Shown one piece after another: positions 21,801 to 30,338 of a stretch of DNA of 64,000 nt (the first letter of the stretch is position 1; every line of letters starts with the position of its first letter). Position numbers and translations under genes: made by a program. Source of the DNA: CAG-1782 sp964418255 (GTDB lineage Bacteria > Bacillota > Clostridia > Christensenellales > DTU072). The stretch covers positions 77,702-141,701 of the forward strand of contig CAYQKV010000005.1 of NCBI GenBank assembly GCA_964418255.1. Direction: 5' to 3'. Below the pieces are notes generated by a model, which saw nothing but the letters and a program-made list of their open reading frames with translations, searched no databases and had not been told where the DNA came from.

Positions 21801-24800
21801 TTATACAGTCCCGCAAAGGATTCCCTGCTGAAAACCGTGCTTCCGTATACGCCGGTGAACGGGTCCGCCATAAGAGCGTTTTCCCAATCGATGAAAGAAT
21901 ATGTATTTACGGGAACGTACGCGCCTGTTTCTCTGTTCGAGTTAAACATTAATGTCGTTCCGTCGGTCGTATCCCAGGCGAAGTATTCCTTGATTTCATC
22001 GGTATTCAAGAAGCCATAGTTCGCTCCCGTAGAATCGTCCGCTATTTCCAATAAAATATAGCACCTGTTCTCGAAAATTCCGGGAAGGTCCGCATAGAAT
22101 CTGTACTCTTCCGTATTGTTATCCTGATTATAGAAGAGATAATAGTCGGCGTAATATTCTTTCCCCGCGGTTATCTCTGTCAAAGAAGTATTCCCATACA
22201 GACTTCTGAGCGTTACTCCCTCCGCATTTTTGTCGTAGTATCTCGCGACGCGAATTGCGACGTAAGTATCGCTGTTATAACTTCTGCTGTAATCCAATCT
22301 GCTGTAATTCGGGTCGGATTCGTCGGTTATTCTGTCGGGGTCTTTCAGAACGCGCAGTTCGAGGGTTCTTCTGTTTATATATCCGAGCAGAGTTTCTTCG
22401 AGGTCGTTTCTTCTCAACCCCTGCTCTATTTCGTAACTCGCGAGAATGCTGTTATATTCGTCCGTCGTCAGACCGCCCTTAGCCGCTATGCTGACTTCTC
22501 CGCCTATATCGAGTTGGTTCTCGTCGCTTGCCATCGCCGAGCTGTAAAAAATCGAATATATGTATCTGATATTTACCGCAAGGTCGTATTCGAGTACTGA
22601 TTTATATCCGAGCGCAATAAGCGTAGGAGAAACAGTCCCGCCAGTTACCTGTCTTAATTCCGCGGTAGCGGCGAGGTCAGAGCCTGCCGATTTTTTAACT
22701 TCGTTCGTCCCGTCGTAATATTTGTTGGGAGTGTATTCGTCGAGATTAAGGTAAATTCTGACGCTTTCGATTCTGAAATCGGCGGGTTTATTCATCGATA
22801 ATGTAGCAACGCCGACGTCTCCTATTCTCACCGTGCTATTTCCCTTAACGCAAGTTCCCGCGTCTATAATCGCGGCGCTTCCCTGCTGCATATAAGAAAG
22901 CGAATAAGTGACGAAATAGTCTCCCGCGTAAAGCGTCTGCGAATACGGAGTATATACCACTCCGTCTTCATCTTCGTAGTCTTCCGCGGTTTTCCCCGTC
23001 GTCTGGCTTACCCTTGCCAGTCTCATCAATACGAATATGTAGTTATAATCTCCGACAAGCTGTCTTTCCGCCGCGCTTCCTATTATGCGGACTCTCCATT
23101 TTTCGAGCGCCGTGCTTAAATCGTAAGTCGCGTCGTCCGCGTATCCGTTTCCGTCAAGGTCTGCGGGGGTAAGTCCGGGTCCGGTAAGTTTAACGGAACT
23201 GAAATCTATTTCCGAGCTGTTCCACACTTCGCCGTACGCCGCGCCGGTAACCGTAGTTCTGAAATCGGAAATATCCACGGTCACCACGGGCGGAGTCAGA
23301 GAAAAAGAGTCGTAGTAATAATAACTCTTCATTGCGCTGTCGCCTGTTTTCGCCTTTCCTTCTTCTATCAATCCCGTTTTTCCCGTTTCTACGTCAACCG
23401 AATAGGATTTCCAGGTCCCGCCCGAATATTCACCGAAATCGAACGTGTAGTTCCTGGCTATTTCCCCTATGCCGATAGAAAGATAAACGACGGCGTAATC
23501 GTAGTCGCATATGTCGCTACCCGGGAAATACGAGCCTTTGAACGAGAACAGAGGACTCGGACTTCCAATGACATAATTTTTGTCGTTATCGTATCCGCCT
23601 ATGTCCGCCCACGCCGTTTCCGCCAAACTATACGACTCTGTCAAATTTGAGAAAACGCCGTCCGCCGAGGCTTTCTTTACATAATAATCTTTTGCCGAAT
23701 TAAATCTGGTGTCGACGGTATAAGTATATGAGTTTGTAGCCTGGTCATACTCGTAATACTCTCCGCCCGGAATGCTTTGGTTTATTTGCGAAGCAAACAA
23801 CGACGCCATAGTATACTGCGAACCGAACGGCAATGAAATTCTTCCGTCCTCTCCGCGCTCAGCGCTCAACCCGAGCTCGTCTTTAACGCTGATTTTGAGT
23901 TCGGAACGGTTTACCGTCAAAGACTGAACGTAGTCCGCTCCGCCGTAAAGGAAATTCAACGCATTTTCTTTTTTTCCGCTTGACGACTCGTATTCGTCGC
24001 AATAAAATCCATCGTCGGACTCGGAACCTTCTATGTGCATATAGTAAGTTCCCGCGCCGACGGTTTCCGACGCGTCGCACATCAAATCCATATTTGCGTC
24101 GAAATACCAGACTAATTTCAAATAATAAGCAATGGGGTCTCCGCCCGATTTCAGAGAAGTTTCCACGCCGAACGTCTTATTGTTGACGCCGGACGATACT
24201 CCGTATTGCGCTATAAAAGGTTTTCTCGCTCCGTTTGCAAAAGAATAGTAAAAATAGTCGGGAAGGTTCAGATTAGCCGCCGAACCTTCCACGCTCGGGT
24301 CGAACAGCATTACTCTGTCAAACCACTGCGTAGTGCTGTCGTATACGGGCGTCATATTGAGATTTGTATCCGCTTGCGTAAGGTTTACGTTAATATCCGA
24401 GGTAAGAAAAAGTTTAATGTTAAGCTCGGAAACATCGCTTACTATATTCGATACAGTGTAAGTAGTCGTAGCGTAAGACCGAACTTCGGGCAACGCCGTA
24501 CCGGCACCCGAACCCGTAACGTTGATAACATCCGTCACTCCTTGCTTAATATACTCGTATTCAAACGTATAAGAAAGAGTAATGGAATTTACCGTATATT
24601 TCCCCGCAACTACGTTTCGTCCGTTATTTTCGAGGATATTCAGATTAGAAACATTTTCTCCGTACCAGGTAGTTCCGCTCACGGTAATCGCGGAAACCGT
24701 GATTTCTCCATCCGCCATCATCGATGCGTAACGCGTGGTTCCCGGCACGGGTTCCGAACCATTTTGCGTATTTACACCTGTCGCAGGCGTTTTCCCGTCA

Positions 24801-25162
24801 TCCGACCAGAACCGCCTTATCGTACGATATTCGTAGTCGCTTATCGTATACAAGAGACCGAACTTTCCGAAGAAAGAATCGTTTATATCCGACGGCAACG
24901 TGGAATGCCATTTACTTCCGTCGGTAAGATTCATCGTGATGCATCTACCGTTAAGGTCATAAACTTCGCCATTCTTGTACGGAACAACTTCCACTTTTGA
25001 AATCAACGGCGGGTCTCCCGCCGCGGCATAAGCCGTTTCGTGCGCTTCAGGGCTTTTGGGGCTCATTAACGCGAACGCAATCACCGCGAGCATAAAGAAA
25101 CTCACGCAAAGCGCAACGACCGCTGCCTTTCCGAAAATACTGTTTACGACGGACTTTCTCAT
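15887..25162 (-). CDS. Giant membrane-anchored MBG/YDG-type surface protein (3091 aa)
   Basis: Start ATG 25162 is chosen for the GGAGG six bases upstream; an in-frame ATG ten codons earlier lacks one. An N-terminal signal (residues 1-47, ending AYAAAG) leads into a beta-rich exterior, then MBG/YDG-type units from about residue 1900 (FAKTYDAEAL, SKEYDGTDAV, VVYNGEPQP, FSIEKAELTVQIND). The protein ends with a juxtamembrane module (VRLYVPKLF...SYSVAVLASDG...DGDYLVIRT), a single helix (LLYVGIAIAVLVIAAAIIIVV) and KKA. There is no LPXTG sorting signal, so the product should span the wall from the membrane. Composition is acidic and rich in Asp, Tyr and Asn. The function is unknown; adhesion is a guess from the domain type. 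It is the first gene of a two-gene unit with the 400-aa protein. Confidence 0.85.
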   Translation of the reverse strand: MRKSVVNSIFGKAAVVALCVSFFMLAVIAFALMSPKSPEAHETAYAAAGDPPLISKVEVVPYKNGEVYDLNGRCITMNLTDGSKWHSTLPSDINDSFFGKFGLLYTISDYEYRTIRRFWSDDGKTPATGVNTQNGSEPVPGTTRYASMMADGEITVSAITVSGTTWYGENVSNLNILENNGRNVVAGKYTVNSITLSYTFEYEYIKQGVTDVINVTGSGAGTALPEVRSYATTTYTVSNIVSDVSELNIKLFLTSDINVNLTQADTNLNMTPVYDSTTQWFDRVMLFDPSVEGSAANLNLPDYFYYSFANGARKPFIAQYGVSSGVNNKTFGVETSLKSGGDPIAYYLKLVWYFDANMDLMCDASETVGAGTYYMHIEGSESDDGFYCDEYESSSGKKENALNFLYGGADYVQSLTVNRSELKISVKDELGLSAERGEDGRISLPFGSQYTMASLFASQINQSIPGGEYYEYDQATNSYTYTVDTRFNSAKDYYVKKASADGVFSNLTESYSLAETAWADIGGYDNDKNYVIGSPSPLFSFKGSYFPGSDICDYDYAVVYLSIGIGEIARNYTFDFGEYSGGTWKSYSVDVETGKTGLIEEGKAKTGDSAMKSYYYYDSFSLTPPVVTVDISDFRTTVTGAAYGEVWNSSEIDFSSVKLTGPGLTPADLDGNGYADDATYDLSTALEKWRVRIIGSAAERQLVGDYNYIFVLMRLARVSQTTGKTAEDYEDEDGVVYTPYSQTLYAGDYFVTYSLSYMQQGSAAIIDAGTCVKGNSTVRIGDVGVATLSMNKPADFRIESVRIYLNLDEYTPNKYYDGTNEVKKSAGSDLAATAELRQVTGGTVSPTLIALGYKSVLEYDLAVNIRYIYSIFYSSAMASDENQLDIGGEVSIAAKGGLTTDEYNSILASYEIEQGLRRNDLEETLLGYINRRTLELRVLKDPDRITDESDPNYSRLDYSRSYNSDTYVAIRVARYYDKNAEGVTLRSLYGNTSLTEITAGKEYYADYYLFYNQDNNTEEYRFYADLPGIFENRCYILLEIADDSTGANYGFLNTDEIKEYFAWDTTDGTTLMFNSNRETGAYVPVNTYSFIDWENALMADPFTGVYGSTVFSRESFAGLYKLAVTDGIVIMNYNLVLRKGVTNETVNGEEIGMEITKIVLQPEDVFDFQGEDADKGRVLVYDKTNKIGLVYYSDLDKSFVLIYRHDEYEKIRTDSAFLQADGSSNFMSLITVIGFSIGGETETTDDDRIYDVSEFTSDILNMRLAGDYILEVRTPETQNYKEVTAVTEIRIYCAQVTVYSTAAIRTYMAEYDSEKEVKGDVSDAGKKLLTATELEQYVAYMDVNTYELYATDEGNLTKTYIYYKNDDPSVKLYDTSLIRLYYVGFAAGDGFVRGVDREAVVTVDTSCFVVGGEYVDQAGRKIGAVQLGGAYKQNYSFNYVASDLFVKKQTLLLEMEGNQNTSYTGANLLPDCDVVTEDGSDAPAELTQFIAAYFALGTDGKYRIYVRDYSASGVEIEEAKISTGPADINDYYYYFVEYFDESGAPATVKEDRGNLYAIIGGISYKLYANGMAAYYYYTDNDREKAKNVITSTETIIYYDEINSNFYYYVDNDENSTKVVLTENIEPNFENTDGDAKVSYVDTVDGKNIYIAINEHDDASTLNRNVKNVFYDNDGNKGGYLLKVYASPSEAAGGSSTNYARTKTQVVIFTVEVLEIDLAEHESGEFDGTLINPVWDGEFTDSEYILREFNEYYEGTTLKNETVNLGGAWANVEVEYNSNGLPMWAYMYSTEEDFTTNKIQSFAEYEKGDRNDFINAETSEDIIKDAGLYVVLIKVTLRNSVAAAGEEPVNMRNNLRFANRTSQAKFDGTTHTPTEEYEAYFVLYLAIDRSDDIILSVNASDNVRATGETGAGYEGAFAKTYDAEALSFGENLQVLSKDSSNGEILNVRAYMSVTADYLGDSSFAYFRSEDGAIVYKWNENKFISLTHVNEFYITFIVNYNDAIEAAMEGRTATYDNNFITYTSVYKVRIEARQLSVFIKTKNPETGEIPTDPKELSYKNYGTTNESVENKFFFTFGNWAGDDENNLLNAITSMPGIDWVSGGLSTDGDVQGTRMSAGTDYYVKAMGGNEPATVITIGSDRVTYYDYAFDYSDSLKFEIKRLQLTIGGDYPCVEIDKSKPYAGVALVPDIRRYGWDGENLDNGEDAAFAKEVAYIGYIPNYDPERDDYTDADVIGTIRSAVNVGYYLFRISIGSSRNYIGIEEPFYWVFEVEKTELILEFVGENGNADRGYASMTYIGTGGAYPVFNVKYSGFMGYDDSTSNRSVQEIKFRPATIPNDGYYNGIAMLNLVNPLYVFIDAETGEELINEDGTPYLPVNAGEYYIKIVISEGEYGYADNYKIVVKYLENDGEILYPVMSINKRRVGVSFDADSNRRISKEYDGTDAVIENSVSPKTAEYAGNYSFTPQSGDIGLVSGDYISLKINYSSSRYARKNVYDEFDVMSDIDVYLLVDAALMGDDAENYEFSMAMSDTYVDGEITYVRLNGTITPARANVKFLDKDGQNVNVLRVVYNGEPQPVILKVDGVNGEVLTEENGDYTVLYYSEKTNYNSEIAPTNCDYYEVTVTIRNKNYSESPQTGYLEIMRAQVNIDFGGEGVQTYGNVTEGLTAVANGVHGYSAQLAVNYYYITEDGLRGDLVPDISVAPAGTYIAEAIHVATDNFADKSAEEIFTIARRNTAINYDVAPKYKYNGGAVSIKMYFMDNGETFYPLLIFDKSVNGEWVPYNYTVSENGVIGDIGDNPSDVGVYRVKAYEYLENYFVTTPVWCVFSIEKAELTVQINDLTVNEKTDYTPSATMQGCLTSGASFSSVVQGLQFAYYAMNGTELTEKPTASGTYRVVGYGATSQNYNITYKFGILTINKAEVKAEDNALSDGVSAIFEGSFSSDTTITITKKQNTEYADMTEAFESLKKLGEDYEGKTLSEIFVFTYENYVSTQSGGGATVRLYVPKLFAGANETEALSYSVAVLASDGSVSVVNGTKDGDYLVIRTEEQVIKAVSVITEESEKENNYDWLLYVGIAIAVLVIAAAIIIVVKKA
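23570..23775 (-). repeat. Tyrosine-pair module in the 3091-aa protein
   Basis: Encodes GGEYYEYDQATNSYTYTVD, then RFNSAKDYYVKKASADG and, after a Trp-containing stretch, GGYDNDKNYVIG. The order YYE - T-x-D - K-D-YY-V - W - GGYD-x-x-K-x-Y matches the insert at 12063-12365 and the motifs at 3410-3503 and 37845-37975. Confidence 0.55.
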
Positions 25163-25196
25163 CGGATGCCTCCAACTAATGGAATTTTGCATTATT

Positions 25197-25226
25197 ATTA
25201 TATAATAATATAATAAATTTTGTCAA
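25197..25226 (-). promoter_or_regulatory. Promoter of the 3091-aa gene
   Basis: -35 TTGACA (25221-25226) and -10 TATAAT (25197-25202) with an 18-base spacer, about 35 bases upstream of the ATG at 25162. Confidence 0.75.
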
Positions 25227-25275
25227 TAGCGAAAACGCGCGAATAAGGGTTTGCTACGTTCGTAAATGCCACATA

Positions 25276-25336
25276 AGAAAAAAGCTCTTCGTCCTTGACC
25301 GAAAAATTGATTTATTCACAGAACAAAAGAGCTTTA
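25276..25336 (-). terminator. Terminator after the typA-membrane protein operon
   Basis: AAAGCTCTT (25327-25335) pairs with AAGAGCTTT (25281-25289) across a long loop of about 37 bases, followed by a T-run on the minus strand (25277-25283). It lies 25 bases past the stop at 25360. Confidence 0.6.
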
Positions 25337-25359
25337 TTTTTAATAAAAACGGATAAATT

Positions 25360-26382
25360 TTATTTTTTCTTTTTGTTGATTTTTTTCGCATTACCCGTGC
25401 GTTTTCCATATCTCGAATTATACACGGGAGTAATAATTTTTTCCGAAAGATATTGCTCGAAATTACATAAAGTAAGGCTGTACCATTTGCTTCCGTAGCA
25501 CAACATTACCGCTATTATTATTACCGCGATAAACATATCGAGAGTCGCTATAAGTACGAAAGGTAGGCATAAAACCGCGACAAGCGCGAGATTTTGCGGA
25601 AACATTTGCAACGCGAATATCGCGGAGTTTTTCATTTTGCTTTTCAGCGGCATATCGTAAAGCGCGATTGTCGGAATGAGATGCACGACAAACATAAGCG
25701 CGAAAATTACGCATAGCGACGCTAAAATTATCATTATCCAGTACCCTGCGTTTGCCTGATTTTGCCAGAATTTTCCGATAAATAAAACAAACAGATTTGC
25801 GATGCCTGCGAACAAAACGAGGAATATCGCGCCGACGATAGTCATCTCTTTTCCCGTTCTTTTTATTCCCTTAAAATATTCTTTAACTCCTCTCGGAACG
25901 TCGTTTCCGTAGTTGTCTTTTTTGGATATGAACGTATCACCTATTATAAACTTCATCGACAGGTGCGTCATTCCTCCGAAACCTATGCTGACTACAAACG
26001 CCGCTACGCCGACAATCGCAAAGATTATATAATACACGTCGAGGATTTTCATCTGAACGTCGAGCGCGGTCATTGTTACGGACGCCGCGCCGAAACCGAC
26101 TCCGCCCAAAAGGTACGGCGATTCCTCTACCCCCGCAAGTTTATACGCGATAGCTTCCGTTCCTCCGAAAACTTCGAGCAATATAAACAGCGCAAGAAGG
26201 GGTATCAACGTAATGAGAAACATAAGATTTGCCGTAAGCAAAGGCGCGTTTCTCCGCTTTGCCACTTCGCGGAAATATTTGAACCTTCCTGTTTCGACCT
26301 CGGGCGTTTTGCCGCAGTCTTCTCTGTACTCGGGATAAAAATCCAGTTTAGAGAGCAGTTTCAAGCCTTTTTCGTTCGCCAT
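25360..26382 (-). CDS. Polytopic membrane protein, YesL/DUF624-like
   Basis: A 340-residue protein with five to six membrane segments (about residues 40-70, 110-137, 181-206, 214-242 and 261-294) and a short Lys-rich tail. The order, in which a soluble N-terminal stretch leads into RxNxxLLxxN-like and long helices, resembles the DUF624/YesL family, whose function is not settled. ATG 26382 follows AAGGAG at six bases; this start lies 35 bases inside the typA 3' end, so the two genes are probably coupled. An in-frame ATG further upstream has no ribosome binding site. Confidence 0.6.
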   Translation of the reverse strand: MANEKGLKLLSKLDFYPEYREDCGKTPEVETGRFKYFREVAKRRNAPLLTANLMFLITLIPLLALFILLEVFGGTEAIAYKLAGVEESPYLLGGVGFGAASVTMTALDVQMKILDVYYIIFAIVGVAAFVVSIGFGGMTHLSMKFIIGDTFISKKDNYGNDVPRGVKEYFKGIKRTGKEMTIVGAIFLVLFAGIANLFVLFIGKFWQNQANAGYWIMIILASLCVIFALMFVVHLIPTIALYDMPLKSKMKNSAIFALQMFPQNLALVAVLCLPFVLIATLDMFIAVIIIAVMLCYGSKWYSLTLCNFEQYLSEKIITPVYNSRYGKRTGNAKKINKKKK

Positions 26383-28228
26383 TTTGTTCTCCTTGTTGTC
26401 TATATTGATTTGCGTTCTTTTCACGCGATAATTTTCTCATACGCTCCGAGTGGTCGAGAATGGTTTTCCTTATTCTCAGACTCTTCGGGGTGACCTCCAG
26501 CATTTCGTCGGTGGAAAGGAACTCTATACATTCTTCCAGACTGAACCTTCTCGGCGTTTCGAGAGTCAACGCTTCGTCGCTTCCCGCCGCGCGCATATTC
26601 GTCACGTGTTTTTTCTTACATACGTTTACCGGTATGTCGTCTTGTTTCGGAGAATATCCGACCACCATCCCGGCGTACACGGGTGTTCCCGGTCCGATAA
26701 ACAGTTGTCCTCTTCCCTGCGCGTTGAACAGTCCGTAAGTAACTGCTTCGCCAGTTTCCCACGCGACGAGCGCGCCGTACGGGCGTTTGGGGACGCTTCC
26801 TTTAAGCGGCTCGTACCCGATGAAAATATTATTCATTATTCCTTCGCCTCTTGTTTCCGTCATAAAATCATTTCGGTATCCCAAAAGTCCTCTTGCGGGT
26901 ATTCTGAATTCGAGTTTAGTCCTCGTTCCCATAGGGTTCATCGTTATGAGTTCGCCTTGCCGTCTGCCCATATCTTCCATCACGGGACCTATACAGGTAT
27001 CGGGCACGTCAATGACGAGTTTTTCCATAGGTTCACACAGAACGCCGTCCACAACCTTATTTATCACCTGAGGCGTGCTCACCTGGAATTCGTATCCTTC
27101 GCGCCTCATATTTTCCATAAGAATGGAAAGGTGAATTTCTCCTCTGCCGCTGACTATAAATTCGTCGCTGGACTTTTCAGTTACTTTCAACGAGACGTCT
27201 TTAAGCAGTTCTTTCATAAGCCTTGCTCTGAGATGTCTGGAAGTAACGAACTTGCCCTCTTTTCCCGCGAACGGACTGTCGTTTACCGAAAACGACATCT
27301 GAAGCGTCGGTTCGCTGATTTTCACAAACGGCAACGGTTCCACGCAAGTCGGAGCGCATACGGTTTCACCTATCGTAATGTTTTCCATTCCGCTGAAACT
27401 TACTATGTCCCCTACTTTTGCGCTTTCCACGGTATTTTTATTAAGTCCCGCAAACTGATAAATATTCGTCACTTTACCGCGGTATTTCTCGTCGGTATGA
27501 TAATTGCACACGACGACTTCCTGATTTTGTTTCATAACGCCGCGTTCTATTCTTCCGATTGCTATTCTCCCGACGTAGTCGTTGTAATCGATTGCCGACA
27601 CGAGCACCTGCAAGGGTCCGTTTTCGTCGCCCTCGGGCGGGTCGATATGAGAAATTATCGTTTCAAAAAGCGGTTTGAGGTCCACCCCTTCTTCGTCGAG
27701 AGAAAGCGTAGCCGTTCCCGCCCTTCCGCTGCAATAAACAACGGGGCTGTAAATCTGTTCTTCCGTGGCGTTAAGTTCGAACAAGAGGTCGTAAACTTCG
27801 TTAAGAACCTCTTCGCATCTTGCGCCGGGTTTGTCTATCTTATTTATACAAATAATGATTTTATGGTTCATTTCCAACGCTTTCTGCAAAACGAACCTTG
27901 TCTGCGGCATCGGACCTTCGTAGGCGTCCACAAGCAAAACTACGCCGTTTATCATTTTAAGTACGCGTTCTACTTCTCCGCCGAAATCCGCGTGTCCCGG
28001 GGTATCAACTATATTTATTTTTATGTCTTTATAATACGCCGAAGTGTTTTTTGCGAGAATGGTTATTCCCCTTTCTCTTTCCAGCGCGTTACTGTCCATT
28101 ACGCAAGTGGGCACGGACTGGTTGTCGCGGAAAATTCCGCCTTGTTTAAGCATCGCGTCCACGAGCGTGGTTTTACCGTGGTCTACGTGCGCTATTATCG
28201 CTATATTACGCAAATCGTTTCTTTTCAT
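26348..28228 (-). CDS. typA: Ribosome-associated GTPase TypA/BipA
   Basis: A translational GTPase of the EF-G superfamily that binds 70S ribosomes and is important for assembly or translation under stress. The 626 residues show the P-loop AHVDHGKTT at 13-21, DTPGHADF (G3) near 76, NKID (G4) near 129, and the TypA-specific C-terminal half including the GRGEIHLSILMENMRREGYE segment. The family is usually about 605-615 residues; the extra length is a polar tail rich in Gln, Asn and Arg. It is preceded by the Fn3-like gene (19-base gap) and overlaps the following membrane protein gene by 35 bases. Confidence 0.97.
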   Translation of the reverse strand: MKRNDLRNIAIIAHVDHGKTTLVDAMLKQGGIFRDNQSVPTCVMDSNALERERGITILAKNTSAYYKDIKINIVDTPGHADFGGEVERVLKMINGVVLLVDAYEGPMPQTRFVLQKALEMNHKIIICINKIDKPGARCEEVLNEVYDLLFELNATEEQIYSPVVYCSGRAGTATLSLDEEGVDLKPLFETIISHIDPPEGDENGPLQVLVSAIDYNDYVGRIAIGRIERGVMKQNQEVVVCNYHTDEKYRGKVTNIYQFAGLNKNTVESAKVGDIVSFSGMENITIGETVCAPTCVEPLPFVKISEPTLQMSFSVNDSPFAGKEGKFVTSRHLRARLMKELLKDVSLKVTEKSSDEFIVSGRGEIHLSILMENMRREGYEFQVSTPQVINKVVDGVLCEPMEKLVIDVPDTCIGPVMEDMGRRQGELITMNPMGTRTKLEFRIPARGLLGYRNDFMTETRGEGIMNNIFIGYEPLKGSVPKRPYGALVAWETGEAVTYGLFNAQGRGQLFIGPGTPVYAGMVVGYSPKQDDIPVNVCKKKHVTNMRAAGSDEALTLETPRRFSLEECIEFLSTDEMLEVTPKSLRIRKTILDHSERMRKLSREKNANQYRQQGEQNGERKRLETAL

Positions 28229-28247
28229 TTGCCGTATTTACTCCATT

Positions 28248-29078
28248 TTATAATCTGTTAAATAACTCTTCGGTTACCGTTATCGACGCGGTAGCGTAGT
28301 CGCTGTCCTCATAAACGTCCATCAGAACGTCGTAAGGCGCGGACGGTTCGGTCAGTATCACGCCGCCGAATTTCTCGTAAGCGACAGCTTTTACTTTTAC
28401 TTCCACCGTTATATCCTGCCATTCCTCCCCCAAGTGATAACCGCTCACTTTATCCGTTGCTTTAAGCCATTCGACGACAAAGTTTTTTACGTCCGCCGAA
28501 GTTGCCGTCACAAAAATGTTTTCCGAAATACATTCTTCACCGTCGATTATCAGGTTATATTCGTAACCTCTGACGTTATATGTTTTATCGTCGGCTTTGA
28601 AAGTGGAAGAAACCCACGAAATCTGAAAATCCTCGTCCATAGTGACTATGGGATTTTGCAATTTCCAAGCGGAAATATCGAGGTAAATCCAATCGGAATA
28701 CTGCGTTTTTTCTCCGACTATATCTGCTTTTACCTTGAAAGCGACCTTTCCTTTATGTCTCGGGAATGAAGTCACCGTATTCTGCGTTTTACAAACCGTA
28801 AATTTACTTTCGTCGACTTCGGTCGGGTCTCCGTACCAATAAACGTAGCTATACCCGTCCGCTTTTCGGATTTTATCCCATTTTACTCTGACGTAATAAT
28901 CGTTTTCGTCGTCAAAATCGGAAAAAACGGGCGTGGGAACAACCGCTCCGTTCCCGAAAACAAGCACGAGGCTGACGACGACCGTCGCCACTACGAGAAC
29001 GGCGCAAACGCCTGCGATAATCGCAAGCGTCTTTTTCTTATTTATTACACGTTCGTTTTTTTCCTTTTTTTCTTTCAC
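28248..29078 (-). CDS. Membrane-anchored Fn3-like extracellular protein
   Basis: 276 residues: a cytosolic Lys/Glu-rich stretch (1-16), one membrane helix (about 17-41), then an exterior with two fibronectin-III-like units (first: VKWDKIRKADGYSYVYW and VAFKVKADI; second: QISWVSSTF and VKVKAVAYEKFGG). The start is GTG at 29078, touching the TAA stop of the pyrophosphate-phosphofructokinase gene with no gap, which implies translational coupling. No catalytic motif is visible. Its place between a glycolytic enzyme and typA gives no clear function. Confidence 0.65.
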   Translation of the reverse strand: MKEKKEKNERVINKKKTLAIIAGVCAVLVVATVVVSLVLVFGNGAVVPTPVFSDFDDENDYYVRVKWDKIRKADGYSYVYWYGDPTEVDESKFTVCKTQNTVTSFPRHKGKVAFKVKADIVGEKTQYSDWIYLDISAWKLQNPIVTMDEDFQISWVSSTFKADDKTYNVRGYEYNLIIDGEECISENIFVTATSADVKNFVVEWLKATDKVSGYHLGEEWQDITVEVKVKAVAYEKFGGVILTEPSAPYDVLMDVYEDSDYATASITVTEELFNRL

Positions 29079-30323
29079 TTACGCATTCACCTTTTTAAGT
29101 TTTGCGAATCTCGGAAGTCCGTCTTCGAGAGGCGCTTTGCTGTCGCCCTGAATAAGGGGCAACGCGTACTCGATGAACTCTTTACTCATTCCTTTATTGT
29201 CGGGCAGTATCCAGCTGTCGGGAATTTTCTTTTCCGTGTTCGCCGCAAGCTCGATATTCATAAGTTTGTATTCGATTTTATACTCGTTTCCTTCCTGTCT
29301 TTCGAACACCACCATTTTATCGGTATTTCCTTCGCACGCGCTTCTTACCGCGACTCTTCCCGCTTCGAACGCTTCTTCAACGTCCACTTTGCTCGCGAGG
29401 TGCGCTCCGCATCTCTGCATAAGGCTGAACTCAATCGCTCTTACTTTGCCGCCGATTTTCTCTTTTACGAGGTTGGCGAGAGTTGCTGCGACTCCGCCGA
29501 GCTGCGTATGTCCGAAACTGTCTTTTGCCGCCGAAGCCGCCGCTATCGCTTCCACGACGTACCGACCGTCGGCTGTCTTTATTCCTTCGCTGAGCGCGAC
29601 TATGCACTTCCCGTGATTTTTATCCGCCACTTCTTTCACTTGCACGAGGAATTTATCCACGTCAAAGGGCTGTTCGGGCAGATAAATGAGGTCGGGTCCC
29701 AGACCTTTATACGAAGCGAGCGCGCTCGCCGCAGTGAGCCATCCCGCGTTTCTTCCCATTATTTCCACTATGGTAATCTGTCCTTTATCGTAAACGGTTG
29801 CGTCGAGGAAGAGTTCCATCATCGTGGTTGCGACGTATTTTGCCGCGCTGCCGTATCCCGGACAATGGTCGGTACCGTAAAGGTCGTTGTCGATTGTCTT
29901 CGGCACGCCGATTATGTTACATTCGTAACCGCTTTTAAGCAGATATTTGCTTATTTTGTTACAAGTGTCCATACTGTCGTTACCGCCGTTATAGAAGAAG
30001 TATCTGACGTTATATTTTTTGAAAACTTCGAGTATTCTCTTATAATCGGTATCGTCGACTTCCGCGCTTTTGAGTTTATATCTTACCGAACCGAGAGCGG
30101 ACGAGGGAGTGTTTTTCAAGAGGTACAACTCTTTTTCGTCCTCTTTCCCTATATCGTAAAAATTCTCCGTTAAAATACCCTGAATGCCGTTTGCCGCGCC
30201 GTAAACTTTGGTTATGTTTTTCTGCGCGAGAGCTTCGATGAATACGCCTGCCGCGCTCGAATTGATTACCGAGGTCGGTCCGCCCGACTGTCCGAACATA
30301 CACGCGCCTACCAAATTTTTCAT
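29079..30323 (-). CDS. Pyrophosphate-dependent 6-phosphofructokinase
   Basis: Interconverts fructose-6-phosphate and fructose-1,6-bisphosphate, with pyrophosphate/phosphate in place of ATP/ADP; cytosolic, glycolysis. The 414 residues show GQSGGPTSVIN near the start, GGNDS at 113-117 (Asp at the position that is Gly in ATP enzymes), PKTIDND at 141-147 (Lys where ATP enzymes have Gly) and MGRNAGW at 189-195. Those two substitutions are the accepted markers of pyrophosphate use. ATG 30323 follows AGGAGG. It lies 15 bases after the ATP-type enzyme gene, so both share a transcript. Confidence 0.93.
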   Translation of the reverse strand: MKNLVGACMFGQSGGPTSVINSSAAGVFIEALAQKNITKVYGAANGIQGILTENFYDIGKEDEKELYLLKNTPSSALGSVRYKLKSAEVDDTDYKRILEVFKKYNVRYFFYNGGNDSMDTCNKISKYLLKSGYECNIIGVPKTIDNDLYGTDHCPGYGSAAKYVATTMMELFLDATVYDKGQITIVEIMGRNAGWLTAASALASYKGLGPDLIYLPEQPFDVDKFLVQVKEVADKNHGKCIVALSEGIKTADGRYVVEAIAAASAAKDSFGHTQLGGVAATLANLVKEKIGGKVRAIEFSLMQRCGAHLASKVDVEEAFEAGRVAVRSACEGNTDKMVVFERQEGNEYKIEYKLMNIELAANTEKKIPDSWILPDNKGMSKEFIEYALPLIQGDSKAPLEDGLPRFAKLKKVNA

Positions 30324-30338
30324 TTTGTTGCCTCCTGT

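Noticed and set aside
26450..28261. A 603-codon open frame on the plus strand opposite typA
   Set aside because: Exactly antisense to a well-conserved GTPase gene, with Phe/His/Arg-rich translation and no ribosome binding site; it arises from the codon bias of typA.
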